Assembly: GCF_052324685.1 (NCBI RefSeq)
Contig: NC_135220.1
Coordinates: 8,839,820-8,903,819 of the forward strand
Reading direction: 5' to 3'
Length of the DNA: 64,000 bases
Source of the DNA: Brachyhypopomus gauderio
Lineage: Eukaryota; Chordata; Actinopteri; Gymnotiformes; Hypopomidae
Below, in pieces: positions 54,620 through 64,000 of this stretch. Position 1 is the first letter of the stretch, and every line of letters begins with the position of its first letter. Under the pieces are notes generated by a model, which saw only the letters and a list, made by a program, of their open reading frames with translations, had not been told where the DNA came from and made no database searches. A program made the translations under genes and the position numbers.

Positions 54620-55640
54620 CCTCACATGTTATGACCTGAAATCTAATTAAACATGATACATTTTCATGCAAATGGCCATTTTCTTGGAGCATGTGTGTTC
54701 ACTGCGGAATGGCCTGTGTGGCTTGATCTTGCCTTGGCTCGAGCGTGGCTTGTTCAGCGTGCTTCATACGAACACACGGCAGCTGCAGTGTAGCACGAAT
54801 GTTGGTAGTGGTCCAGCTGAACAACACGTTGAACATGTAGCACCACAACGCTGCTACGGTTGCATAACATGATTTAGGGTTAAGAATGTGATCAGTGGTG
54901 GTGGCCCCTAGCAGAGCCTGCAGAGTAAGCAGGATTGGCTAAAGCTTTTTAATCTCCACGCGTCTGGAGTGATCAATACACAGACCGAACCCTTCATGCG
55001 TTAGCCTGGTACCACATCACATTAGGTTTAAGACTGTATTACCAAGCTTTGTGCGCAAGTTTGTTTTCTTATTTCGAGTTCAACTATGCAACACCCCCAT
55101 TTATTTCTTTTTGAGCATTATTTTAATATTGTTTTCAGATAAATATTTGATTTAAAAAAGAAAAGAAGAATAATCAGGCCAGGGCTCTTCTGCAGGCAGA
55201 AGTTTTTTAATGGTGTTCAGTACAGTGTGTAAAGTTTTTGCTAAACCACCTTATTGCTGTAACCCCTTTTAGAGAAGAAACATTCTTATGGTTAATCAAC
55301 TATAGCTAATGGTACCTAGTATTAAATAATTTTGACTGTACATTTTGTTTGGATGTTGGTGCTAAAAATAGCATTATCCTGTACTGAAATAAAGTGTGAT
55401 GTAAATAACACAGCCAGTGTTATTCTGTCTTTGTACATTTGTTTGCAAAATTCAGTTTCTCAAGATGTTCACTCCCTTGCTGCATCTGAACTTTGGCATA
55501 TAGATTCATGAAACTTCTTTTAATGGAACAGCAATGATACGAAGTCATGTCATACATTTAGCAAGGTTTAGCTAATTTAATCATATGTCTGGGGATTAAA
55601 GGACCCTACGTTTATCATTCTCATTATAATATATATATAT
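54620..55640. other. tsku 3' UTR and short spacer
   Basis: The sequence from the tsku stop to about 55410 is taken as 3' UTR. No other gene or repeat stands out before the palindrome at 55641. Confidence 0.5.
55388..55393 (+). terminator. Candidate poly(A) signal of tsku
   Basis: AATAAA about 770 bases after the tsku stop codon, followed by a GT-rich stretch. Confidence 0.6.
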
Positions 55641-55735
55641 ACGTTAAGAGCAGAACATATATACACACACACACACACACACATTATATATATATATATT
55701 TGTGTGTGTGTGTATATATGTTCTGCTCTTAACGT
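55641..55735. repeat. Near-perfect 95-bp palindrome between tsku and acer3
   Basis: The left arm begins acgttaagagcagaacatat and the right arm ends with its exact inverse (atatgttctgctcttaacgt). The arms continue into (AC)n on the left and (GT)n on the right, with an AT-rich loop around 55682-55699. Arms are about 36 bases each with no mismatch that I can see. Confidence 0.9.
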
Positions 55736-55959
55736 TTTCGCTGTTTTTTCCTTATCCCACAATGTGTTAAGCGGTGTCAGTGGATGGGAAACGGTCATCA
55801 CTGATTGACTTAACCGGTTTGTTTTGTCTTTCTGACTTGCGTATAATATTTCTTTTAATAATAGGCTTAGATAAGGCAGTGCTACTGTCGTATAAAACGA
55901 ACCTCGCCTTAATGACGAGTCCATAGAGCAGGTGCGACTGAACTGTAACCTCACCTGTA

Positions 55960-56055
55960 CAAAGATCGCTGCTCTCTGATTGGTCGGAGCCCGAGCCCGT
56001 TATTACGGTACGGAACCCCTCCCTTTCGCACGCGCACCGCCCGCCCTCTTCCATC
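55960..56055 (+). promoter_or_regulatory. Probable acer3 promoter, CpG-rich with CCAAT box
   Basis: CpG density rises sharply from about 55960 and stays high to about 56370, across acer3 exon 1. An inverted CCAAT box (gattggtcgg, 55978-55987) lies about 75 bases before the start codon. No TATA box was seen, as expected of a CpG-island promoter. Confidence 0.55.
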
Positions 56056-57295
56056 ATGGCACCTTCGGTGAACCGGCAGGGTTATTGGGGAAGACCGACA
56101 TCGACGTTGGACTGGTGTGAAGAAAATTATGTCGTCTCGTTTTACATGGCAGAGTTCTGTAAGTATGAGAGATGATCGGCTGCTCGTCAGACGCGTCCTG
56201 GATGTTTATTAGATGTATTGATACGGTTCGGCCGCGGGAGACCGTCCAGCACCACGAGATCGTAACGTGGATTTATAACGTTACCGTACGACCTGCGCCC
56301 TAAAACTACAACCTGATACCGTCTACAGAACACGAGTGATGTGCGTCCCCGTGGGTGGTGTCTGTGCGCCCCGGGTGCGGGGATTATAGTCGCGCAAGGT
56401 GCGCTATGTACATTTAAACAGCATCCATGTATATTGGACGTGTTCGGTTATTCTTACATTGACCGGCCGTAAACGTCCCAGTTACCGACCGTTCACGTAC
56501 ATTGGACAGGGAGGATCCGTTGGGCTGTGGTACTGTAAACTAACACACATACTCGGTATTACTAAACGGGGCGCAGAAGGGCACAAAATCGTGTTAAATG
56601 AATTCCGGTATTAATTGCAGAAAAGGATCGTATCGCCGTGGTAGCCTCGCAGTCTACACTGTATGCGTTAGACAAACCTTAAATATCCCAGTCCCAGCCT
56701 TGGGTCAACATGATAACACTACATCATTAACACAACACTGGCTTTATGTGTTTACTCAGCCAAGAGGCACAGTAGCCAGTTGAGCTTTGGTGGGCTTGTT
56801 AAGCCACACAATCCATTTCTTAAATGCAGTTCACCTCCAGTAAAGGTGGATCTATATTTCACAGTTTATTTGTAGCTAGCAAACTTTCACATAGTTGAAA
56901 GTAATGTATGTACATGTAAAATGCAGGTGCAGACACAGTGCAGGATGAATCAAAACCCTTTGGGTCACCATGAAAAGTCTTTTGTTCAGTATAGTGGATC
57001 TGCAGTTTGTGACTGAAATAGGCGTCATTGTCGGGTAGATACAATCCACTCACACCTCTGATAGTATTGTGCTCTGTACTCTGTAGGGAACACGGTCAGT
57101 AACCTGATCATGATCCTCCCTCCTATTTGTGGAGCTCTGCAGACATTTAAGGATGGTCTTGAAGTCCGCTATGTGTGGTCATTTTTAGGACTTGCAGGTA
57201 AGCACGTGTGTGGTCTTCTGAAGGATGTGTTGATGGAGGTGTGTGAGCAGTTGCCTGAACTCACGTGCATGTCTGAGTACTGAGTGGCATGACTG

Positions 57296-57327
<32 letters not shown>

Positions 57328-59722
57328 GTTGTTGTTGTCGTTTTCCTGATTTAGCTGTTGGCACTGGTTCTTGGTGCTTCCACATGACACTACAATACGA
57401 AATGCAGGTGAGACCATCTCCCCCTTGTACCTCTGCATAATTAGCACCTAAATGCAGTTTTGCCGACTAAAGGCCTTTTGATGTTTTTCTAGCACATCTC
57501 CCGAGGGCTCACAGAATCACTTTTAACAACAGCTGTGTGACTTTTCCCTCACTTCCTGTTGTGTGTTTCCCCTCCCGTCGTATTTGTATAGTTGCTTGAC
57601 GAGTTGCCAATGATCTACAGCTGCTGCATCTTCGTTTACTGTTTGTAAGTGAATCTCTTTATGAACTACAGAAGGTACATGTGCACCTGGACCGTATAGA
57701 TGCCTTAAATCATCTACAGCAATATGAGAGTAAACCAGTGGTGAAAATGCGTTCTGGGAAAATCAGAGCCCTGTTCAGGTTGCTTACGTTCCCTGTGTGA
57801 ACATCCCCGATCCAGCACAAGAGGAGCTTCATGGAGTGATTTAGAACTGTTGCTAAGGTCAAAGCTAAAGCTACTGACCTCCATGAGTTCAGTATGGCAT
57901 GTGTATGCATACAGTGCCTTTTATGAACTGTTAATATAAACTACTAGAAGACCATTTATCAATCATTAGCACTGTCCATTGATATTTCCAAACATTCACT
58001 TATTTCCCACGTTTTTTTGCATATTTATCAGCCTTCTCATTCTTCATGTCATGGTACGCTAAGCCATTGTTACTATAAATTGAACCACTGCATTTTTACT
58101 GTTCCAGATATGAATGCTTCAAACAAGAAAATGTCATGAACTATTTCCCAATCACACTTCTTCTTTTCTTCAGTATTATCGTGACTGGGGTAAGACCGCC
58201 ATTCTTTATCTGCGTCTCTGTGTTACACACCTTATCCTGCCCTACCTAACACTGTGTGTTCGTGTTCACCCTCCTTCCATTAGCCTCGCTCTTTCACCTT
58301 CATGCTAGTATTTCCTGTTTGTGAATGGACCTGCCCAGATAACCAGATTATGCACCTCATACATTTTTACTGTTATCTCATGTACAGGTGTACCTGCTGT
58401 GGAAAGAGCCAGTATTTCATCAGGTATGTCACACATCCATTAAAATGCAGCGAATGGCTCAGTGTCGTTCTCTCTGAGTCCATGTGGGCAGAGCTCCGCC
58501 CCCCACGTTCCCACTCACTGTGATGGGTTCATGAGGGCAGAGCCCTGCCCCCAATGCTCCCACTCACTGTGATTGGTTTATGAGGGCAGAGTCCCGCCCC
58601 CCATGCTCCCACTCATCGTGATAGGTTCATGAGGGCAGAGCTCCGCCCCCCACGTTCCCACTCACTGTGATGGGTTCATGAGGGCAGAGATCCACCCCCC
58701 ATGCTCCCTCTCACTGTGAAGGGGAGATATCTGAGCCTGTGACACCACAATCGCTTTGTTGTTAGTTAATCGCTTTTGTTTTGGATTGACATAGAGACAG
58801 TTAAATCTACACAAACACTCCTAGGTGACGTGCATATTTCTTGTCCTCTATTCAGACAATACTGTGTTGAATACCTCAGGAGTTGATGTGTTGGTGTGTC
58901 TTATTTCCAGGTCATGTATGGGGTGCTGGTAGCTTGCTTAGTGATTCGTTCAGTATTCATAGTTACATGGTAAGTGAATGGACAGTTATTGTTTTTATTA
59001 TTTTACCAAAAAAATTGTGTTACTGCAAAGGATCTACTGCTTGCTAAAATGTTGTTTCTGAGATGAATTAGGTTTAAAGTGGGCCGTGTCTGAACTGTGA
59101 TCTCCATTTTGTAGGGTGTATCCGCGGATGAGGCCACTCTGCTATGCGTCATTAGGCATCTTCCTTTTAGGGTTTGTTTTATGGAACATCGATAATGTAT
59201 TCTGTGACTCTTTAAGGTGAGATGTGGCCCTGTAGAGCAGTAAATCCTGAACCTTCTACAGTCTTGTAATCCTTTTTTTTATATGAAAGAAGTAAAAACA
59301 ACCAAGACTAAAGATGTGTTGCTTTCTCAGAGCCGCACGACAGCGGCTGCCGCCCGTGGTCGGAGCGGTCACCCAACTCCACGCATGGTGGCACATCTTA
59401 ACAGGCCTGGGTTCATACCTTCACATTCTTCTCAGGTGCGTACTGGGTTCATACCTTCACATTCTTCTCTGGTGGAACCAGAGGCCACTTGTTCATATTA
59501 ACTGAATACTCTCATCACGTTTCTCTCCCCTCATAGCCTCCAGATTCGGTCAACATACCTCAGGTACAGACCTGAAGTTAAGGTGGGTGTTGCCTGTTTA
59601 TTCCTTCATGTCACGCTAACGTGTTGGCCACGCAGAGCGGTTTCTAACGTCATTTCAATCGGCCACAGTTTGTATGTGGCATTTGGCCCATGCTGCGCGT
59701 TGAGTGTCAGAAGGCGAGCTGA
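56056..59722 (+). CDS. acer3: Alkaline ceramidase 3
   Basis: Eleven exons with consistent phases: 56056-56158, 57087-57197, 57355-57407, 57592-57644, 58108-58189, 58388-58423, 58911-58969, 59115-59216, 59331-59435, 59537-59582 and 59669-59722, giving 267 aa, the same length as human ACER3. It is a seven-transmembrane Golgi/ER enzyme that hydrolyses ceramides at alkaline pH to sphingosine and fatty acid. All expected site residues fall at their human positions: calcium site Asp19, Trp20, Glu22, Asn24 and Glu33 (LDWCEEN, AEF); catalytic zinc site His81, His217 and His221 (SWCFH, LHAWWH) with Ser77 and Asp92. The N-terminus [17 protein letters not shown] is diagnostic. Only the last exon ([17 protein letters not shown]) is diverged, keeping the GIWP motif. 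An intronic minisatellite and a short tandem duplication at the exon 9 donor are listed separately. It follows tsku in the same orientation, 1.4 kb apart. Confidence 0.96.
57297..57340. repeat. (ATT)n(GTT)n microsatellite in acer3 intron 2
   Basis: About nine ATT triplets followed by GTT triplets, ending about 15 bases before the exon 3 acceptor at 57354. Confidence 0.9.
58487..58712. repeat. 49-bp GC-box minisatellite in acer3 intron 6
   Basis: Four and a half copies of a 49-bp unit (core gggcagagctccgcccccca, then cgttcccactcactgtga). Several copies contain CCGCCCCC, an inverted GC-box-like motif. Confidence 0.9.
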
Positions 59723-62476
59723 GAGCGCCCGCGGTGGAACGACGGTGGTGGCCAATCGCAGATGTCCGAGCGCACCAATCACCTCCAGTGGACCCTGGAA
59801 GTGAAAAGCAGCTGGATGTTTGCACCTCCCACCCCAACTTTTCCCCTGTGTAAGGTCACTGAGCTTGGACAGTAGTGCGGCAGGCCTCTCGTTTGTTTAT
59901 TCCTCAGTAGATCACAGCGTTATGAGGGTCGTGAGAGGAGGTCATTTGTTTTGCACACAGTAGGTCTACATTAACATCCATTGCCATAAGCATTTATAAG
60001 GAACTAAATGGTTCATGAATATGGTATAATGGAGAGGTGATTTTATTTTCTCTACTTAGAGATGTAAAATTGTGACATACTGATGCATTATTATATATTA
60101 TCTAACCATATCTACCAATTATAAGCCTAGTCAAAAATGTTAGCTACGTTATTTATTAACGTGTATTTCAACTACATTACACTGTTATGTGCTGTCTGTT
60201 GTCATATTTTACAGTGCGTAAAATGTAAATTTTCACTAGGATTGTCTCAATAATTTAGCTTGTTTCCATATGGAACCATTTTGCTTTTAAAAGAACATAA
60301 AGGGTGATTTAGTGAAAGTCATAGGAAATGAAATTTGGGGGAGAACTGGGGAATGGAATCGTATCAGGTTAGATGTTTGGTAGGGAGCTGCTTTTATGGT
60401 GAAATGTTTAGGCAAATCTGGCCTAGTCTGTTTCTTCTGTGGACTCCTCATGTTGTGAGGAACTGACTGAATATTTCAGAAGAGCACTGAAGGAACGTTG
60501 ACTCTGCTCCTGTGAGGAAGATATAAAGGCTTTTAGTTTATGAAGTTTTGCTGTGTTTCTAATATGTAATTATTGCTAATATGTAATTTTATTTATGATC
60601 AAAAGTGTATTTTTAAAGAAAAGTTAATTCTCATAAGGAAGTGTTCTCATGAAGGATCTTAAGTGCCAATGAATAATAGATTATCTGCATTATCGTATTC
60701 AGTGCTAGCATTGGCCAGTGGCGTTAAAGGGGTATCAAACTAAACTGTACTGAGAGACAGACCAGGGACGTATTTAGAAAAGCTGCCCTAGGTCTTCGAT
60801 AAAGTCCCCATATCATCAGACTTTCCACTATATAAAGATGTTTCACATGTCCAGGTTTTGCCTGGTTCTGTGTTCACTTTTCGCATAACCACAGGACAGG
60901 ATACAATATCACATGACGTTGTTGCTGTTTTCTTTCTGTTTGCCGTTTTCATGGTCTCAGACTCCCTGGCTGACTGAAGCAGAGTGCATGCAGAGTGCAT
61001 GTGTGTTCTATCGTCGTAGGGAATCGTCATGGTTCACGTGTTTTCCCCGCACAACTTGCTCATGGTGAATAGCACATTTAGAAGCACTGCCCAGTGTTGT
61101 TTCTGATTCAAGACTGCTTCCGTTACCCTAGGGTTAACCCTAACCCTCTTTGTCGTGTGTGCAGGCTTTTGATTGGTCTGTTTGCTTGTGCAATGACTTA
61201 TGAGTTACATTATGCATTGAATGTCTCTAGTATATTTGTCTGTACATGAAACTTTACATGTGAATCAAGGTTCTTAATGAGGCAAAGGGTTCTCAAACTA
61301 GCGGAAGTGAATTGTAGATCATATGCCAACTTAATTGCTGCTTTGATTACAGTGGGTTTTACTTCAATTGATATTGATGGTGCCTTAGTTTTATTTGTGG
61401 CGGTATATTCCATGTTGCCTTGATGTCTCTTTCATACATGTTTTCTTCATCATCTGAACATGAGGTGTTAGCTTCAGGTGAGGGAACACTGTATTGGTTG
61501 AAAAAGAACAAACAAGGAACTACTGCCAAAACCATCATTTGTGTGTGTGTGTGTGTGTGTGTGCGCGCACAGACGCGTGGATTCTTTTGTGAAATAGCAG
61601 GTTTCATTAAACATCAGGCAGAAACTGCTTGTGAAACACGGTCATCTCCTACTGCTACAGACTGATGAAACCACAAACTGTATTGAACTGTCATGTATTT
61701 TGTTTAACTACTGTATGTTCGGTCATCTAATTGTTTTGGGAAATTAAAGTTTGTGCGATTTGTAATTGTTTTTAAGTCTGTTGTTTTAATGTAAATTAGA
61801 ACTGTTACTTTTATGACCTTTGTGATTTAAAAAGCAATATAATTAAATAATGCCATGTGATGATGGCAGCGACATTCAAATTCTAATAAATCTTGGTTCT
61901 GATATAATGAGTAAGCACTGGCATTTTTCTCTGTTTAAAAGTCTAACGTCTCACATTAGTGATGACTCTGTGTTGGGGACAAAGGTAGACAGAAATGTTT
62001 CTGCACAGCCCACGTGGGCTTGCATTATTTCTATTATATAACTTTATATAACATATATAAAGTTGAAAAGAACAAATAAATGAAGGTCATGTGAATGCAG
62101 GATGTGTGAAGTATTTGGACATTTCTACATAACCCACATATCACAGCTGCAGTATTTCTGGATGCAGTTGTGGGTCAGAACAGCAGAGGTTGCAATAATG
62201 TGGGAAGGCTGTAGTGTTCACAAGCGTTGCCAATACACCTATGACATAAATGAGTCACTTCCCTCCTGCCAGACAAGAGCTTTCCAATCACTCCCAGACA
62301 GCTTACAGCTCTGTGTCATCTATTAAGGTGTGGGGAATGTTTACTCACTCCATTATACTCCGAGATATTTTGAAATTATTCATACTACTTACATGAAAAT
62401 ACTTACAAAGAGACCTCCGGCCAACCTGTTTCATATATTTAATGATTAAAAGCTGAAACCATCTTCTCTTTGAATA
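59723..62476. other. acer3 3' UTR and intergenic sequence
   Basis: No second gene recognised. Human ACER3 has a long 3' UTR, and a candidate ATTAAA at 61743 would give about 2 kb here. (TG)n lies at 61541-61562. Confidence 0.45.
61743..61748 (+). terminator. Candidate distal poly(A) signal of acer3
   Basis: ATTAAA, the commonest variant hexamer, in AT-rich sequence about 2.0 kb after the acer3 stop, followed by GT/T-rich sequence. Other hexamers exist further right (AATAAA at 62075). Confidence 0.3.
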
Positions 62477-62630
62477 GCTCCCCTGGTACAGCAGGCAGAG
62501 CCCAAAAATGACAAGGTCATGGTTCCCAGGAAGTATGTGGACACCATCATGGAGACAAATACATGCAAGTTGCTCTGGATAACAGTATCTACCAAAAGCT
62601 GAAAATGTATAATGAAATGAAAATGAACCA
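62477..62630 (+). mobile_element. tRNA-derived SINE copy
   Basis: The head carries a B-box-like motif (caaggtcatggttcccagg). The tail (caagttgctctggataacag, then tatctaccaaaagctgaaaatg) matches the conserved 3' end of a widespread fish SINE/LINE tail (gctctggataagagcgtctg type). Diverged copy. Confidence 0.65.
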
Positions 62631-63657
62631 GTCGTTTAACGCCACAGTCCTGCTGTACAATCAGACACAATCACTGTTTCTTCACACTGTTTCTTCACAC
62701 TTCTTCCCAGGCCACCATGCTGTCATTGCTGCCGTCACCCATATTAATCAATTATTTTGTTCAGATTTTACAGGCTGTAAGAATATTATGTGTGACTTTA
62801 CATATACTGCATCAGATCCTGTTCTTTTCCAGTGAAGTGTTGTCTTGAGCAAATATATTTCATACGTATTGAATATGATGGTTTCATGTGGTTTTCATGT
62901 GGTTTCAGTTCCTTATTTCAGAGTCAGCACAGAAACGAGTGAGAAATGAATAGAGCTAATCTGGCTTGTTCTTCCCTCATAAAACCAACAGATCAACAAA
63001 AACTACAGAATCCTACATCACTGTGGATATGAGTGTCAGGACGACATTGTTTTGTTTTGGATGACAACTTCATTTTTATATGATATACAGCAGATTCATG
63101 TTCAGAAAGCAATAAAACCATTTACACGAGACTCAGTGGCATATTCACTGTAATATTTGTCTATAATGAAGTCTGACCCTGACTAAGTGAACTTTGAAAT
63201 CATGCCATTCCTTGAGATACAAGGCCGCATGGAGGGGGTTACTTAAAAATTATACTCACACAACCATAGTTATCGGCTTAATTCATTTCAACATGTACAT
63301 TCAAGCCTGCCAGACTGAATAATTGTGTGAATGTAAGTCTGTTCTCACTCCTGTGCTCCCCAGTGGCCAGTGATGCAATGTTTTGGCTCCATATCCTTTC
63401 ATGCAAATTGCCTTATATGATTGAGTGCTACTGGGTGTCAGTAAAACACACATTTATACCGTATTTTTAAGATCCTTTGATAAGAATGGAAAAGAATGCA
63501 TTGAGGAAAAAAATGAACACACAAAAAAACTGACATCAGTTTTGACTTCAAGGCACATGTAATTAGTGCAGAATTCCAGGTGGTCCTTGTTGTGCACTGG
63601 TAGCACTAGGTAACCGAGGGCTCGTCTAAAGGAGGAACATTCACGGCTGCTGCAGGG
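62631..63657. other. Intergenic sequence upstream of the MMP-like exon
   Basis: No gene recognised. AATAAA at 63111 could belong to an unseen transcript, but I cannot tie it to one. The promoter of the MMP-like gene should be at the right end; no TATA box was firmly identified. Confidence 0.4.
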
Positions 63658-63753
63658 ATGCCCTGGTCAAGTCTGCTCGTCCTGGCTCTAGCGGTCATGG
63701 TGTGGACCTTCCCGGTACCCAGACCCAGTGATGCTGACGTGAAGTTTGCAAAG
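63658..63753 (+). CDS. First coding exon of a secreted matrix metalloproteinase (partial)
   Basis: Exon of 32 codons ending in phase 0 at a good donor (AAG then gtatgt). It encodes a signal peptide (MPWSSLLVLALAVMVWTF) followed by PVPRPSDADVKFAK. In collagenase-type MMPs the first exon ends in phase 0 at the matching point, just before the propeptide motif of the YLxxYY type; MMP13 ends there with LQFAE, close to VKFAK here. The gene continues beyond the window, so the zinc-binding and cysteine-switch motifs cannot be seen. Another small secreted protein is possible. Confidence 0.5.
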
Positions 63754-63805
63754 GTATGTGACCTAATACACCCAGCATGTATATAAAATTATCACAGCAA
63801 GGCAC

Positions 63806-63893
63806 TAGGGGTAGGGTTAGAGTTAGGGTTAGGGTTAGAGTTAGGGTTAGGGTTAGAGTTAGGGTTAGGGTTAGAGTTAGAGTTAGGGTTAGG
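63806..63893. repeat. Interstitial telomere-like repeat
   Basis: About 14 units of ttaggg mixed with the variant ttagag, in the first intron of the MMP-like gene. Confidence 0.95.
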
Positions 63894-64000
63894 TGCACCT
63901 AAACTGAATTCTCTTTTTTTTCCTTCCCTTTCGTATGTCCAGTTTAAAGTGCTTATACTGCCTGTTTTCTTATCAAAACTGGTCAAATTGGAGTTTGATG

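Noticed and set aside
59583-59804. 73-residue frame on + over the acer3 3' end
   Set aside because: It is out of frame with acer3; the correct last exon is 59669-59722 with GIWP kept.

Overview
The window looks like an ordinary vertebrate chromosome segment from a ray-finned (teleost) fish. Genes are split into many small exons with GT-AG introns. There are abundant (CA)n microsatellites, several decayed Tc1-like transposons, tRNA-derived SINE fragments and interstitial TTAGGG blocks. The proteins are most like vertebrate families as I know them. I cannot place the species. No prokaryotic features, CRISPR arrays or tRNA/rRNA genes were seen.

Layout. 1-12.3 kb: no recognisable gene; minisatellites, including a 1.35 kb array of a 28-bp unit, and a 44-base G run. 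12.3-16.7 kb: a complete samsn1 gene (+ strand, 8 coding exons, 358 aa, SH3 and SAM adaptor). 17.2-18.3 kb: a dead Tc1-like element. 20.4-34.6 kb: gdpd5 (GDE2) on the - strand, 15 coding exons, heavily invaded by simple repeats and by a 1.1 kb fold-back element. 34.9-36.3 kb: an internally deleted Tc1-like element with ~200-bp inverted repeats. 36-47.6 kb: no recognised gene, with minisatellites, a rearranged Tc1-like copy, a SINE and a CpG-richer block. 47.7-51.7 kb: serpinh1 (HSP47) on +, with a perfect heat shock element upstream. 53.6-55.4 kb: tsku (tsukushi), with a single coding exon. 56.1-61.7 kb: acer3 (alkaline ceramidase 3), 11 coding exons and 267 aa. 63.66 kb to the right edge: the first coding exon of a probable secreted matrix metalloproteinase.

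The order gdpd5 - serpinh1 - tsku - acer3 matches gene neighbours on human 11q13 (from memory), so this is a conserved linkage block and not an operon-like system. The genes have separate jobs: immune-cell adaptor (samsn1), GPI-anchor-cleaving membrane phosphodiesterase (gdpd5), collagen chaperone of the ER (serpinh1), secreted LRR signalling modulator (tsku), and Golgi/ER ceramidase (acer3).

I found no new multi-gene system. The most interesting signals are these: three gdpd5 3' splice sites sit directly against (UG)n tracts where a polypyrimidine tract would be expected; the predicted gdpd5 C-terminus is short; a heat shock element lies upstream of serpinh1; samsn1 has a tandem array of CACGTG boxes in an intron; and there are two near-perfect hairpins, one in a serpinh1 intron and one between tsku and acer3.
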